Source: Pullulanibacillus sp. KACC 23026 (GTDB lineage: Bacteria; Bacillota; Bacilli; Bacillales; Sporolactobacillaceae). Taken from it: a stretch of DNA of 64,000 nt. The notes beneath the pieces are model-generated. The model saw only the letters and a list, made by a program, of their open reading frames with translations. It ran no database searches and was not told the DNA's origin. The DNA lies in the NCBI RefSeq assembly GCF_029094525.1, contig NZ_CP119107.1:3534001-3598000 (forward strand), given 5' to 3'. The first letter of the stretch is position 1. The number at the start of each line of letters is the position of its first letter. The translations under genes were made by a program, and so were the position numbers. Of the stretch, positions 46,096 to 57,123 are shown one piece after another.

Positions 46096-47367
46096 TTACG
46101 CCTCCATTATTAAGCGTTGTGGATCTTCTAACAAACGCTTGATTTTGTTTAACGCATTTTGAGCCGTTGCTCCATCGATTAAACGGTGGTCAAATGATAA
46201 GGATAACGCAAGTACAGGAGCTGCCACAATTTCCCCATTACGAACTATTGCTTTCTCAGCAATACGTCCAATTCCAAGTATAGCAACTTCTGGATGATTA
46301 ATCACAGGAGTAAACCATTGTCCGCCTGCTGATCCAATATTGGTGATTGTGCAAGTACCGCCGCGCATATCATCCATCGCTAATTTGCCTTCACGAGCTT
46401 TAGCTGCATAAGCAGAAATCTCGTTAGCAATCGTGTACATCGACTTGCGGTCAGCATCTTTAATAACTGGGACAACAAGACCGTTATCCGTATCTGTTGC
46501 AATTCCGATATTGTAATAATGCTTATACACGATTTCTTGGTTCTCATCATCAACCGTTGCATTTAGAGCAGGGAATTCACGAAGCGTTGAGACTAACGCT
46601 TTTACTACGTATGGGAGATAAGTTAATTTAACCCCTTGACCCGCTGCTTCTTCTTTGAAGGCTTTGCGGTGAGCTACTGTCTTGGTGACATCAACTTCAT
46701 CCATTAGTGTTACGTGTGGAGCGGTCTGCTTGGAGTGAACCATCGATTTCATAATTGCCTTACGGATACCACGGATAGGCTCGCGAGTTTCACTGCCTTG
46801 AGCAGTGGAAACAGGTGCAGCAGCTGATGCCGCTGGTGCCGCTTCTTCAACCTTTGTGGTTTCTGGCTGAGCTTGGGCAGCTGGTGCTGTTTCACCGTTA
46901 GCCACACGGTCGATATCTTCTCTTAAGACACGGCCATTTTTGCCGCTGCCTTGAACAGTAGAAATATCAACACCATTATCACGGGCGTATTTACGAACAG
47001 ATGGCATGGCAATCACACGTTCTGTTCCTTTTGCAGGAGCGCTAGGTGTGGAAGCAGCAGCCGGTGCTTCTGTTTTTGGAGCTTCAGACTGTTCAGCAGG
47101 TGCAGCAGGGGCTTCTTCATCTTCATAGCCTTCTGCGTCGATCGTAACGATGACGTCGCCGACTACATATACCTTACCCTCTTCACCTAAAATTTCTTTA
47201 ATGGTTCCATCAACCGGTGACGGAATCTCGACCACAGCTTTATCGTTTTGGACTTCAGCTAAGACATCATCTTCTTTTACCACATCACCAGGCTTTACAA
47301 ACCATTTCACAATTTCGCCTTCGTGAATACCTTCACCGATGTCTGGCAGTTTAAATTGATACGCCAT
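46096..47367 (-). CDS. pdhC: Dihydrolipoyl acetyltransferase, E2 of pyruvate dehydrogenase
   Basis: 423 residues. One lipoyl domain (1-78) with lipoylated K43 in QNDKAVVEI, an Ala/Pro-rich linker, a peripheral subunit-binding domain with [13 protein letters not shown], a second flexible linker, and the catalytic domain ending with [13 protein letters not shown] (HxxxDG). It carries acetyl groups from E1 to CoA and forms the complex core. A single lipoyl domain is the usual Gram-positive form. Ribosome binding site AAGGAGGG. Confidence 0.97.
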   Translation of the reverse strand: MAYQFKLPDIGEGIHEGEIVKWFVKPGDVVKEDDVLAEVQNDKAVVEIPSPVDGTIKEILGEEGKVYVVGDVIVTIDAEGYEDEEAPAAPAEQSEAPKTEAPAAASTPSAPAKGTERVIAMPSVRKYARDNGVDISTVQGSGKNGRVLREDIDRVANGETAPAAQAQPETTKVEEAAPAASAAAPVSTAQGSETREPIRGIRKAIMKSMVHSKQTAPHVTLMDEVDVTKTVAHRKAFKEEAAGQGVKLTYLPYVVKALVSTLREFPALNATVDDENQEIVYKHYYNIGIATDTDNGLVVPVIKDADRKSMYTIANEISAYAAKAREGKLAMDDMRGGTCTITNIGSAGGQWFTPVINHPEVAILGIGRIAEKAIVRNGEIVAAPVLALSLSFDHRLIDGATAQNALNKIKRLLEDPQRLIMEA

Positions 47368-47415
47368 GCCGTTCCCTCCTTATGTCTTATTAAGAAAAAC
47401 AAAATCAATTAGTCA

Positions 47416-48393
47416 TTAAAAGTTATAGATTTCTTTTGCTTTTTCGTATACATCGTTTTCATCTGGAAGCCAGACGTTTTCGGCAGCAGAGAATGGGAAA
47501 ACCGTATCTGGAGCAGAAACACGGCCGACTGGTGCCTCTAGGCTGAGGATCGCGCGCTCATTAATCTCAGCGATAACATGAGAAGCGATTCCAGCTTGTC
47601 TTTGGGCTTCTTGAATTACCACTGCACGGTTCGTTTTTTCAACTGATTTCACAATCGTCTCTACATCTAATGGACTGATCGTACGAAGGTCAATAACTTC
47701 AGCAGAGATACCGTCTTTTTCAAGCAATTCAGCGGCTTTCACAGAAGTTTGAACCATTGCACCATAAGCGATTAACGTAATGTCTGTTCCTTCACGCACA
47801 ATGTTAGCTTTCCCGATTTCAACGGTGTATTCGCCTTCAGGAACTTCACCGCGGAATGAGCGATAGAGTTTCATATGCTCTAAGAAAATCACAGGATCGT
47901 TATCTCTTATAGCTGAAATTAATAATCCTTTTGCATCATAGGGGTTCGAAGGGATCACAACTTTAACGCCTGGTGTTTGATAGAATAAACCTTCTAAGCT
48001 GTCCGCATGAAGTTCTGGCGTTTTAACGCCTCCACCAAATGGTGAACGAATCGTAACTGGCGCTGAGAATTTACCTCCAGAACGATAGCGAAGACGAGCT
48101 AATTGTGAAGCAACGCTGTCCATGGCTTCAAATACGAAACCAAAGAACTGGATTTCCATAACAGGACGAAAATCTTGCATGGCAAGTCCGAGTGCAAGAC
48201 CGCCAATTCCGGATTCAGCAAGAGGCGTATCAAATACGCGATCTTCCCCAAATTCGTCTTGAAGACCTTCAGTGGCGCGGAATACACCACCGTTTTTACC
48301 TACGTCCTCACCGAATACAAGGACGTTCTCATCGCGCTTTAATTCAACGCGCATAGCATCTGTAATGGCTTGAATCATCGTCATTTGCGGCAT
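47416..48393 (-). CDS. pdhB: Pyruvate dehydrogenase E1 beta subunit
   Basis: 325 residues of the transketolase pyrimidine-binding and C-terminal domains. Characteristic segments are [44 protein letters not shown] and [11 protein letters not shown]. With PdhA it decarboxylates pyruvate using thiamine diphosphate. Begins 3 bp after pdhA and its ribosome binding site GAAGGAG lies within the pdhA end. Confidence 0.97.
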   Translation of the reverse strand: MPQMTMIQAITDAMRVELKRDENVLVFGEDVGKNGGVFRATEGLQDEFGEDRVFDTPLAESGIGGLALGLAMQDFRPVMEIQFFGFVFEAMDSVASQLARLRYRSGGKFSAPVTIRSPFGGGVKTPELHADSLEGLFYQTPGVKVVIPSNPYDAKGLLISAIRDNDPVIFLEHMKLYRSFRGEVPEGEYTVEIGKANIVREGTDITLIAYGAMVQTSVKAAELLEKDGISAEVIDLRTISPLDVETIVKSVEKTNRAVVIQEAQRQAGIASHVIAEINERAILSLEAPVGRVSAPDTVFPFSAAENVWLPDENDVYEKAKEIYNF

Positions 48394-48396
48394 GGC

Positions 48397-49512
<1,116 letters not shown>

Positions 49513-49646
49513 TTATAGTTTACCTCTATAATTTCTGATGAGAGCTTTCTGCGAGACCTTAAAGAAAAAAAGGGTCTTTGGTTAAGAACAGAAAAACTGT
49601 TTCACCAAAATGAAGAAAAATAATAATACAATTCCACCACATCAAT

Positions 49647-49674
49647 TTTATAATAATTAAATTGAAAACGTCAA
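49647..49674 (-). promoter_or_regulatory. Probable pdhA promoter (SigA type)
   Basis: Minus strand -35 TTGACG (49669-49674), 16-bp spacer, -10 TATAAA (49647-49652), about 165 bp upstream of the pdhA start. The rest of 49504-49882 is A/T-rich, with an imperfect repeat CTAAAAC..GTTTTAG near 49725-49751 and no gene. Confidence 0.55.
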
Positions 49675-49882
49675 TAACTAGGGCTTTTTTTCAAAATGAA
49701 TAACTTCTGTTATACTTCTTAAACTAAAACTGTACTATCGCTGTTTTAGTATTTAATCGTGTCCTGATAATCTGTTTGGAATAAAAGTGATGCCTGTCCG
49801 GCATTTCCAAAAATAGCTTTTAAGTCTAGTATCTCCCATACAGCCCTTATCTTACCCTTTTATTTGAGCGTTTCAAAGGCAT

Positions 49883-49914
49883 AAAAAAAGGGGGTAACGG
49901 CTGTAGTTTACCCC
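49883..49914 (-). terminator. Terminator of the ykyA-like gene
   Basis: Minus strand GGGGTAA..TTACCCC followed by a run of seven T (49883-49889). The stop codon of the lipoprotein gene (49908-49910) lies inside the 5' arm, so termination and end of translation are closely linked. It separates ykyA from pdh transcription. Confidence 0.85.
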
Positions 49915-50576
49915 GAATGCTTGCCCATAATATTCATGCTTTTATAAAAGTTTTTCTTGTCCTGATTAAATTGATTCGTTGAGTTATTAAATTTATCTTT
50001 ATCTGTGTTAATTTTTTTGTAAGAATTATTGACTTTATCTAGCTGAGCTTGCAGTTTCTCAACGGTAAGATTTTTTGTTTTCAGCAGATTAAAGAGAGCT
50101 GTTTCTTGATCCAATGAATCTGAGTAGTCTTTATAGAGTGTTTGAAATGCTGATTTCCTATTAGACATATCGTTTATTAAAGCTTTGGCATAAGTGGCGG
50201 ATTTGCCGGTTTTAACCTCTTTCAAAAGAGGGACCGCTTTCTCGAACACCTTTTCTGCTTGGTCAATACTTTCCTTTTCCTTCATTATTAAAGTTCTTCG
50301 TTTCTTGATACTCTTTAAAGCCTCTTCACTTTTCGCACTAATTTGATCAAAATGCTTCATATCAAGAGCCATTATTTCATTGTAAAGGTTTTGTTCTTTT
50401 TGTTCTTCCTGAATCAGCGGCTTTTGCTGGTCATTAAATGTTTTCTCTTCATGAGCGGCTTTCTCCATGTCGGTATAAGCCTGTTCAGCAGGACTTGCTT
50501 GTTTTGAACATCCCCCGATAAAAAGCAATCCTATTAAAGGTAAAAATAAACTAAATGTTTTAATACGATGTATCAA
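49908..50576 (-). CDS. YkyA-like lipoprotein, coiled coil
   Basis: About 222 residues. A lipoprotein signal of about 17 residues ends in the lipobox LLFIGGC. The rest is highly charged, Lys/Glu/Gln-rich and predicted to be a long alpha-helical coiled coil, as in the YkyA family of putative cell-wall-binding lipoproteins, whose role is unknown. Its place between def and pdhA is the B. subtilis arrangement. The TTG at 50576 has AGGGGGG at 8 bp and gives a proper signal peptide; the longer frame to 50642 lacks one. Confidence 0.85.
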   Translation of the reverse strand: MIHRIKTFSLFLPLIGLLFIGGCSKQASPAEQAYTDMEKAAHEEKTFNDQQKPLIQEEQKEQNLYNEIMALDMKHFDQISAKSEEALKSIKKRRTLIMKEKESIDQAEKVFEKAVPLLKEVKTGKSATYAKALINDMSNRKSAFQTLYKDYSDSLDQETALFNLLKTKNLTVEKLQAQLDKVNNSYKKINTDKDKFNNSTNQFNQDKKNFYKSMNIMGKHSG

Positions 50577-50738
50577 AATCACATCCCCCCTGACTTGATG
50601 ATCTCGGATTACAAACAGGTCTATGAAAAACCAGCTCTCCATCCTAGTTCACTTAGAACCTCTCCCTATGATATTATAATAAAATAAGCTGCTATTTAAG
50701 AACAGGCTTCGTTTATTATATAAAGGAGTGTACCACAT

Positions 50739-51287
50739 ATGTTAACCATGGAGGACATTGTACGCGAAGGCCATCCTGCCCTTCGCAAGGTTTCTAAGGA
50801 AGTCACGCTCCCTCCGAGCGAGGAAGAAAAAGAAATCTTACAAAAAATGATGGAATTTCTTAAGAACAGCCAGGATGATGAACTAGCTGAAAAATATAAA
50901 CTGCGGGCAGGGATAGGTCTTGCTGCACCACAGATTGCTATAAACAAACGAATGATTGCTATTTATTTAATAGAAGAGGATGGCAAAGTACACGAATACG
51001 CTTGGTTTAATCCAAAAATTATTAGCCATTCGGTCGAGGAAACCTATCTTGAAAGCGGTGAAGGCTGTTTGTCAGTCGATCGTGAAGTGGAAGGCTATGT
51101 CCCGCGTTACGCCCGCATACGAGTAAAGGCCTATGATTTGTCTGGGAAAGAAGTTTCAGTAAAATTGAAAGGTTTGGCAGCCATTGCCGTTCAGCATGAA
51201 ATCGATCATCTCGATGGCATCATGTTTTATGATCGAATCAATAAAGAGGATCCATTCAAAATTCCAGATGGCGTTCCAAAAAAATAA
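50739..51287 (+). CDS. def: Peptide deformylase (DefB type)
   Basis: 182 residues with the three metal-site motifs GIGLAAPQ (58-65), EGCLSV (C110) and QHEIDHLDG (H153, E154, H157). It removes the formyl group from nascent proteins with bound Fe or Zn. The long form with an insertion around 40-55 matches the type II enzymes of Gram-positives. ATG at 50739 with AAAGGAG at 10 bp. It is divergent from ykyA and has its own terminator. Confidence 0.96.
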   Translation: MLTMEDIVREGHPALRKVSKEVTLPPSEEEKEILQKMMEFLKNSQDDELAEKYKLRAGIGLAAPQIAINKRMIAIYLIEEDGKVHEYAWFNPKIISHSVEETYLESGEGCLSVDREVEGYVPRYARIRVKAYDLSGKEVSVKLKGLAAIAVQHEIDHLDGIMFYDRINKEDPFKIPDGVPKK

Positions 51288-51300
51288 AAAAAAAAAAACA

Positions 51301-51332
51301 GGCGTTCACATAAAAGTGAGCGCCATTTTTTT
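51301..51332 (+). terminator. Terminator of def
   Basis: Stem GGCGTTCAC / GTGAGCGCC (51301-51309, 51316-51324) followed by ATTTTTTT. An A-rich tract precedes it, so it could also serve the convergent HAD gene. Confidence 0.85.
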
Positions 51333-51351
51333 AATGATTTGGCCGTCTCGC

Positions 51352-52134
51352 TCAGCTAGCTGGAATTAAACCGAGCTTCTGCAAACCGAATGCGATTCCG
51401 TCTTGATCCACCGGTTTCGTTACATCACGCGCTGCCTCTTTTGCCGCCTGTACAGCATTTCCCATTGCAATCCCATGTCCGACAAACTTAAGCATCTCAA
51501 TATCATTCAGTCCATCTCCAAAAGCCACAGCCTCTTCAGGAGCAATGCCAAGGTAACTCAACATCGCATGAATCCCCTTCGCTTTGCTTCCGCCTTTTGG
51601 AATAACATCCATTGAATGTTCATGCCATTGAATCGTATCGAACACATGATGATCGTCCAAATAAGTTGGAACATCTTCTTTTTCGAAAAAGAGCAAGGCC
51701 TGATAAATCTCATTTTCCTTATAAAAATGGGGATGATAGGCTGGGGCTGGATGTTTTAAGGATTCAAAACTAGTTAGGATAAAAGGGTGATTTTTTTGGT
51801 TAGCCCCCATTTGCTCGCTCCCTAAATAAGCTAATGGATGTTGATGGGATTCCGCTAATTCCAATAAGTGATCCATATCTTGTATTTTAAAAGGGTTCTT
51901 ATAGATCTCCTTATCCCCTACTCGAACATATTGACCATTATAGCTAAGGTAAGACTGAATGCCTAATTCCTGTCGAATGTGCTGATGCATAAAAGGAGCC
52001 CGCCCAGTCGCAATCGCTGTATAGATTCCAGCCTCTTGCAGTTTGGCAACGGCCTTCATCGCCGAGACCGGGAGTTTTTTATGCTGATTTAACAACGTTC
52101 CATCTATATCGAAAAATACAATCTTTGGTTTCAT
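51352..52134 (-). CDS. Cof-type HAD-IIB phosphatase (YkrA-like)
   Basis: About 260 residues. Motif I FFDIDGTLLN with nucleophile Asp and acid Asp, motif II in AIATGRAP, a C2B cap domain in the middle, motif III Lys in GGSKAKG, and motif IV GDGLNDIEML. Such enzymes dephosphorylate sugar phosphates, FMN/PLP-type cofactors or similar small molecules. The physiological substrate is unknown. The ATG at 52134 follows GGGGAGG and the product starts MKPKIVFFDIDG; the longer frame to 52200 is not supported. Located between def and rpoY as ykrA is in B. subtilis. Confidence 0.9.
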   Translation of the reverse strand: MKPKIVFFDIDGTLLNQHKKLPVSAMKAVAKLQEAGIYTAIATGRAPFMHQHIRQELGIQSYLSYNGQYVRVGDKEIYKNPFKIQDMDHLLELAESHQHPLAYLGSEQMGANQKNHPFILTSFESLKHPAPAYHPHFYKENEIYQALLFFEKEDVPTYLDDHHVFDTIQWHEHSMDVIPKGGSKAKGIHAMLSYLGIAPEEAVAFGDGLNDIEMLKFVGHGIAMGNAVQAAKEAARDVTKPVDQDGIAFGLQKLGLIPAS

Positions 52135-52333
52135 AGGTACCTCCCCAGAAGATGTTGGTTTGTTCAATTCATTGATTATAACACTCAAGAGACTATACAT
52201 AAATGAAATTTACAAGAGTTTAACAGACGTGTCTAAGCTTGTCCTCATTTGTTAAGACTAACTAACGAACACTTAAATGTCCTTTTGTGTCCAAGATCAG
52301 CATTAAAATGTATATATTGCACAAACTAACCCT

Positions 52334-52354
52334 AACCGTTAGAGACTCTAACGG
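52334..52354. promoter_or_regulatory. Perfect 21-bp palindrome upstream of a 25-codon ORF
   Basis: ACCGTTAGAG, one central A, CTCTAACGGT. It lies about 35 bp upstream of a strong ribosome binding site. It is not followed by a T-run on either strand, so it is better explained as a repressor operator or an RNA stem in a leader than as a terminator. An A/T-rich stretch with TATATT (about 52311-52316) precedes it. Confidence 0.5.
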
Positions 52355-52401
52355 TCCCATCAGCACCCGCCCACAAAAGCTTCAACACGAGGAGGGTATT
52401 T

Positions 52402-52479
52402 ATGATTAAAAGGGTTAGAAAGCGGTTGGTTAGGCGAATGAAGGATCTTTTGACCAACAATCGATTGGCTCAAGTTTAA
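52402..52479 (+). CDS. Possible 25-residue very basic peptide
   Basis: ATG at 52402 is preceded by GAGGAGGG at near-optimal spacing and opens a frame of 25 codons, MIKRVRKRLVRRMKDLLTNN followed by RLAQV, ending with TAA. Nine residues are Lys or Arg, and the first 17 could form an amphipathic helix. A C/G-rich stem-loop (CCCCTT..AAGGGG, about 52502-52527) follows. The strong ribosome binding site and the palindrome before it argue for a real gene. No family is recognised; the FbpB-type small basic proteins are only a loose comparison. Confidence 0.45.
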   Translation: MIKRVRKRLVRRMKDLLTNNRLAQV

Positions 52480-52674
52480 GCTAAAGTTTAGCACCGTCCT
52501 CCCCCCTTATAAAGGGGCTGGGGCGGCGACTATTTGCTGTTTCCATCCTTAATCTTAACTTTTTCTGGCTAAAACATGAAATTTCAAGAGACATCCTATA
52601 TAATAGATATATCTTCGTGTTCCTTTGTACGCCATCAATAGGACATGATTTAAATGAGGAATAATGATTTTTAG

Positions 52675-52752
52675 GTTGTTCTTAACAAAGAGACTAAGGA
52701 TCTTAAGATTAGATGGACGACCCAAGATCCTTTACTCCATTGTTAGAACAAC
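52675..52752 (+). promoter_or_regulatory. Nested stem-loop in the rpoY-rnjA leader
   Basis: Outer arms GTTGTTCTTAACAA (52675-52688) and TTGTTAGAACAAC (52740-52752) enclose inner arms AAGGATCTT (52696-52704) and AAGATCCTT (52724-52732), giving a two-part hairpin ending 8 bp before the GGAGAGG ribosome binding site. No T-run follows. It is probably an RNA element in the 5' leader controlling stability or translation of the RNase J1 mRNA; autoregulation is an inference. Confidence 0.6.
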
Positions 52753-52776
52753 ATATATAAGGAGAGGTTTACAAAG

Positions 52777-52986
52777 ATGATTTACAAAGTTTTGTATCAA
52801 GAATCCATTGCACAAGTGCCTGTAAGAGAGCACACACATTCGATGTTTGTCGAAGCAGAAAGCGAACGAGAGGTTCGGAAGCAGTTAGCAAATCGGGGTT
52901 ATAATATTGAATTTATTCAAGCTGTGGACGGAAAATTCTTGGAATACGAAATGCAAAGCCAAGATTTTAAAGTGGAGAAATTTTAA
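52777..52986 (+). CDS. rpoY: RNA polymerase epsilon subunit
   Basis: 69 residues matching the RpoY (YkzG) family, including [20 protein letters not shown] and the acidic [22 protein letters not shown]. The small subunit binds RNA polymerase in Firmicutes. Its stop codon overlaps the rnjA start (TAATG), so the two are translationally coupled as in B. subtilis. Strong AAGGAGAGG ribosome binding site. Confidence 0.95.
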   Translation: MIYKVLYQESIAQVPVREHTHSMFVEAESEREVRKQLANRGYNIEFIQAVDGKFLEYEMQSQDFKVEKF

Positions 52987-54668
52987 TGAAGTTTGTTAAA
53001 AACCACCAAACGGCCGTTTTTGCCTTGGGTGGGCTCGGTGAAATTGGTAAAAACACATACGGCATTCAATTTCAGGACGAAATCATTCTAATTGATGCAG
53101 GGATTAAATTTCCTGAAGATGAACTGCTAGGCATTGATTACGTTATCCCCGATTATACGTATTTAGTGAAAAATCAAGAAAAAATAAAAGGTCTCTTTAT
53201 CACCCATGGTCATGAAGACCATATTGGCGGAATTCCTTACCTGCTTAGAGAAATTAATGTTCCGATCTATGGCGGAAAGCTCGCAATTGGTCTTATTCGC
53301 AACAAATTAGAGGAACACGGCCTGTTACGGTCAGCTAAGTTAAATGTCATTCAAGAAGACGATGTTATTAAATTCCTCAAAACATCGGTTTCCTTCTTCC
53401 GTACGACCCACAGCATTCCAGATTCCTATGGGATTGTTGTTAAAACACCGCCTGGAAACATCGTTCATACCGGGGATTTCAAATTCGATTTTACCCCCGT
53501 TGGCGAACCAGCTAATATAACAAGAATGGCTGAAATTGGAGCAGAAGGCGTACTCTGCTTATTATCGGACAGCACCAACGCTGAAGTACCCAACTTCACC
53601 ATGTCCGAGAGACAAGTTGGGGCTAACATCACAGATATTTTTCGCAAGGTAACGGGTCGTATTATCTTTGCTACCTTCGCGTCTAACATTCACCGCCTTC
53701 AACAAGTGGTGGAAGCAGCGGTTAAAACCGATCGCAAAATTGCCGTTTTTGGCCGCAGTATGGAAGCCGCTATTACCATCGGTCAAGAACTTGGCTATAT
53801 TACAGCTCCAAAAGATACCTTTGTTGATTCACAAAAGATCAATCGTCTTCCTGAAGACAAAGTCACCATTCTTTGTACGGGAAGCCAAGGGGAACCAATG
53901 GCTGCCTTATCGCGTATTGCCAATGGAACTCATAGACAAATCCAGATTAATCCAGGAGATACCGTTGTCTTCTCCTCCTCCCCAATACCTGGTAATACGG
54001 TAAGTGTTAATAAAACCATTAACCAATTATACCGGGCTGGCGCAGAGGTTATTCACAATAAAGTGAGTGATATTCATACCTCGGGTCACGGCGGACAGCA
54101 GGAGCAGAAACTCATGCTGCGATTAATCAGACCAAAGTTCTTTATGCCTATTCATGGTGAATTTAGGATGTTAAAAAAGCATACAGAGCTTGCTGATGAT
54201 TGCGGAATTCCATTTGAAAATTCCTTTATCATGGATAACGGGGACGTCCTCGCCCTCGATAACCAGACAGCTGAGATTGCTGGAAAAATTCCATCTGGTT
54301 CCGTTTATGTAGATGGAAGCGGGATTGGTGATATCGGTAATATTGTTCTCAGAGATCGCCGCATTCTTTCCGAAGAAGGACTTGTTATCGTCGTACTCAG
54401 TCTCAATATGAAAGAGCACAAAGTCCTCGCTGGACCTGACCTTATCTCACGCGGTTTTGTCTATATGCGTGAATCAGGGGATCTCATCAATGATGCACAG
54501 GCCCTTCTTGCTGAGCACATTAAAACCGTTATGGACAAGAAGACCTCTCAATGGTCTGAAATTAAGAGTGAGATTACCGATACACTTGCTCCGTTCTTAT
54601 ACGAAAAGACAAAGCGTCGTCCGATGATTCTGCCAATCATTATGGAAGTCGATCCGACAAACGCTTAA
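52986..54668 (+). CDS. rnjA: Ribonuclease J1
   Basis: 560 residues. Metallo-beta-lactamase domain with HGHEDHIGG (H74-H79), beta-CASP domain, and a C-terminal domain; further metal or phosphate residues sit in HTGDFKFD and [10 protein letters not shown]. It is the 5'-3' exo- and endoribonuclease central to mRNA decay and rRNA maturation in Bacillales. It overlaps rpoY by one base. A bidirectional terminator follows at once. Confidence 0.97.
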   Translation: MKFVKNHQTAVFALGGLGEIGKNTYGIQFQDEIILIDAGIKFPEDELLGIDYVIPDYTYLVKNQEKIKGLFITHGHEDHIGGIPYLLREINVPIYGGKLAIGLIRNKLEEHGLLRSAKLNVIQEDDVIKFLKTSVSFFRTTHSIPDSYGIVVKTPPGNIVHTGDFKFDFTPVGEPANITRMAEIGAEGVLCLLSDSTNAEVPNFTMSERQVGANITDIFRKVTGRIIFATFASNIHRLQQVVEAAVKTDRKIAVFGRSMEAAITIGQELGYITAPKDTFVDSQKINRLPEDKVTILCTGSQGEPMAALSRIANGTHRQIQINPGDTVVFSSSPIPGNTVSVNKTINQLYRAGAEVIHNKVSDIHTSGHGGQQEQKLMLRLIRPKFFMPIHGEFRMLKKHTELADDCGIPFENSFIMDNGDVLALDNQTAEIAGKIPSGSVYVDGSGIGDIGNIVLRDRRILSEEGLVIVVLSLNMKEHKVLAGPDLISRGFVYMRESGDLINDAQALLAEHIKTVMDKKTSQWSEIKSEITDTLAPFLYEKTKRRPMILPIIMEVDPTNA

Positions 54669-54678
54669 ATACGAATGG

Positions 54679-54711
54679 AAAAGCAGAGCTTGATCATCAA
54701 GCTCTGCTTTT
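54679..54711. terminator. Bidirectional terminator between rnjA and prpB
   Basis: Perfect 15-bp arms AAAAGCAGAGCTTGA / TCAAGCTCTGCTTTT with a 3-nt loop, T-rich on both sides. It serves the converging rnjA and prp transcripts. Confidence 0.9.
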
Positions 54712-54714
54712 CTT

Positions 54715-55632
54715 TTATGATTCTTTTCCGATTTCAGGTAAGATGGTTCGACTAATTTTCTTGTCTAAATCCTCATAGGCAAAATACTCAATCGTGCTAT
54801 ATAATTCTTCACGGGTTTGCATGTCAGCTAAAGATGCTTTCTGAGTCCCTTCTTCGGCAATCGCCCGAAAGACACGTTCATAGGCTTTTGCGGCCACCCG
54901 TAAGGACGTCACGGGATAAATAACCATGCTATACCCAAAGGATTGAAATTCACTTGCGCTATAATAAGGCGTTTTTCCAAATTCAGTCATGTTAGCAAGA
55001 AGAGGTGCTTTTATTCGTTCACTTGCCAGTTGAAAGTCCTCTTGTGATGTGAGGGCCTCTGGGAAGATAGCATCCGCGCCTGCTTCCACATACCGATTCG
55101 CGCGCTCAATCATCGCTTCGATCCCTTCAACCGACTTCGCATCTGTCCGAGCGACCACAACTAAGGATGGGGCAACTTCCTTTATCGCTTCAATCTTTTG
55201 CACCATATCCGGAGGACTGACAAGCTTCTTACCGTTCAGATGGCCGCATTTCTTCGGCAGGTCTTGATCCTCAATTTGAACGGCTGCCACTCGATGCTCA
55301 ACCATTTCCCGAGCCGTCCGGACGACATTTAATACCCCGCCATAACCTGTGTCAATATCCACAAGAACGGGAAGGTTAGTTGCACGAATGAGATCGCGTG
55401 CCCGAACAGCCATTTCTTCTGATGTAATCATGCCAAGATCAGGCAGACCGCGGCTTGCAGTATAAGCCGCGCCTGACAGATAAAGGGCCCCAAAACCAGC
55501 CTGTTTGGCGACGAGCGCTGCCATCGCATCATGAGCACCTGGAATTTTTAGAATATCAGACTGTTTCACTAATTTCATAAACTTTGCAGCAAGCTCCTGC
55601 TGATCCAACTCTTCATTGACAAGCCAAGACAT
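54715..55632 (-). CDS. prpB: Methylisocitrate lyase
   Basis: 305 residues of the PEP mutase/isocitrate lyase superfamily with the active-site loop KKCGH (127-131, C129), metal-binding DIDTGYGG (92-99) and IEDQ. It splits 2-methylisocitrate into pyruvate and succinate, the last step of propionyl-CoA breakdown. Third gene of prpC-prpD-prpB, matching B. subtilis mmgDEF order. Ribosome binding site AAAAGGAG. Confidence 0.93.
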   Translation of the reverse strand: MSWLVNEELDQQELAAKFMKLVKQSDILKIPGAHDAMAALVAKQAGFGALYLSGAAYTASRGLPDLGMITSEEMAVRARDLIRATNLPVLVDIDTGYGGVLNVVRTAREMVEHRVAAVQIEDQDLPKKCGHLNGKKLVSPPDMVQKIEAIKEVAPSLVVVARTDAKSVEGIEAMIERANRYVEAGADAIFPEALTSQEDFQLASERIKAPLLANMTEFGKTPYYSASEFQSFGYSMVIYPVTSLRVAAKAYERVFRAIAEEGTQKASLADMQTREELYSTIEYFAYEDLDKKISRTILPEIGKES

Positions 55633-55647
55633 GCTAACCGCTCCTTT

Positions 55648-57093
55648 TTAGATCACGAAAAGATCCATAAATTCATTAACAGTGGTAGACTTAAGCTCTG
55701 TTTCATCTAGCAAAAGACTGAGTATGCGTTCTGATTGCTTAGAAGGAAAACGCGTTTTCAGATTCTCTTCAAATTTCTCGATTAATAATGGAATTCCTTC
55801 ATTTCTTCTCCGTCGATGTCCGATTGGATACTCAACCTCTATTTCCTCAGTTTTTGAGCCATCTTTGAAAAAGACCTGAACGGCGTTTGCAATGGAGCGT
55901 TTGTCTGGATCCAAGTAATCCATACTGTAAGCCTTGTTTTCCACTGTTTCCATTTTTTCTCTTAACGCATCAATGCGCGGGTCCCTAGCCACCTCATCTT
56001 CATAATGATCAGCTGTTAAGTCACCAAAAATTAATCCGATCGCGGTGATATATTGGATACAGTGATCCCGGTCTGCTGGATTATGCAAAGGACCTTTTTT
56101 ATCAATAATGCGAATGGCCGATTCATGTGTTGTAATGACGACTTTATCAATTTCATCCAAGCGATCCTCTACTTGTTCATGCAGCTGGATGGCGGCCTCA
56201 GCAGCTGTCTGGGCATGGAACTCAGCCGGAAACGAAACTTTAAACAAGACATTTTCCATGACATAGGAAGCAAATGGACGAGCCAATCTTAATTCCTTTC
56301 CGCCAAACAGAACATCCTGAAAGCCCCAGCCTGGTGCGCTCAACGCGGTTTGATAGCCCATCTCGCCTTTTAGTGACATCAGGGCAAGACGGACAGCCCT
56401 GCTTGTCGCATCACCCGCCGCCCAAGATTTGCGAGAACCCGTATTAGGCGCATGACGGTATGTGCGGAGACTAGAATTATCAATCCAAGCATTCGATACC
56501 GCATTAATGACTTCCTGCTTAGAACCACCTAAAAGGGCCGTGACAACAGCTGTTGAGGCAACTTTAACAAAGAGCACATGATCCAGTCCAACACGATTCA
56601 GGCTATTTTCCAAGGCCAAGACGCCTTGAATTTCGTGGGCCTTGACCATCGCTTCTAAAACAGTCTTCACAGTGAGAGGCTTTTTACCCTCTGAAATCTT
56701 CTTCCGGCTCAAATAATCCGCTGCCGCTAGGATTCCTCCTAAATTATCAGAGGGATGTCCCCACTCAGCCGCTAACCACGTATCATTATAATCTAACCAA
56801 CGAATCATACAGCCAATATTAAAAGCCCCTTGTACCGGATCTAACACAAAGGAAGTCCCAGGTACTCTAACCCCATTTGGGACAACCGTTCCTGGTACAA
56901 TAGGTCCTAAGTGCTTGGTACATTCAGGATAACGAAGGGCCAAGAAACCACAGCCCAATGTATCCATCAACACGTACCTAGCCGTTTCCAGTGCTTCTTG
57001 ACTCGTAATTTTATGATTAACCGCATAATCAGCTATTTTTTCTAACAAAGTATCTGTTGCCTGCCGTTCAACATTTGTTGATGTCGTTGACAT
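55648..57093 (-). CDS. prpD: 2-methylcitrate dehydratase
   Basis: About 481 residues of the MmgE/PrpD family, with [24 protein letters not shown] near 100-125 and [14 protein letters not shown] in the middle. It dehydrates 2-methylcitrate to methylaconitate, or makes methylisocitrate directly. Two ATGs are possible. 57105 abuts the AGAAGGG with no spacer, so 57093 is chosen. It stands between prpC and prpB with short gaps (about 30 and 15 bp), consistent with one operon. Confidence 0.93.
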   Translation of the reverse strand: MSTTSTNVERQATDTLLEKIADYAVNHKITSQEALETARYVLMDTLGCGFLALRYPECTKHLGPIVPGTVVPNGVRVPGTSFVLDPVQGAFNIGCMIRWLDYNDTWLAAEWGHPSDNLGGILAAADYLSRKKISEGKKPLTVKTVLEAMVKAHEIQGVLALENSLNRVGLDHVLFVKVASTAVVTALLGGSKQEVINAVSNAWIDNSSLRTYRHAPNTGSRKSWAAGDATSRAVRLALMSLKGEMGYQTALSAPGWGFQDVLFGGKELRLARPFASYVMENVLFKVSFPAEFHAQTAAEAAIQLHEQVEDRLDEIDKVVITTHESAIRIIDKKGPLHNPADRDHCIQYITAIGLIFGDLTADHYEDEVARDPRIDALREKMETVENKAYSMDYLDPDKRSIANAVQVFFKDGSKTEEIEVEYPIGHRRRRNEGIPLLIEKFEENLKTRFPSKQSERILSLLLDETELKSTTVNEFMDLFVI

Positions 57094-57123
57094 GTTTAAA
57101 TGCATCCCTTCTAGATTAATAGT

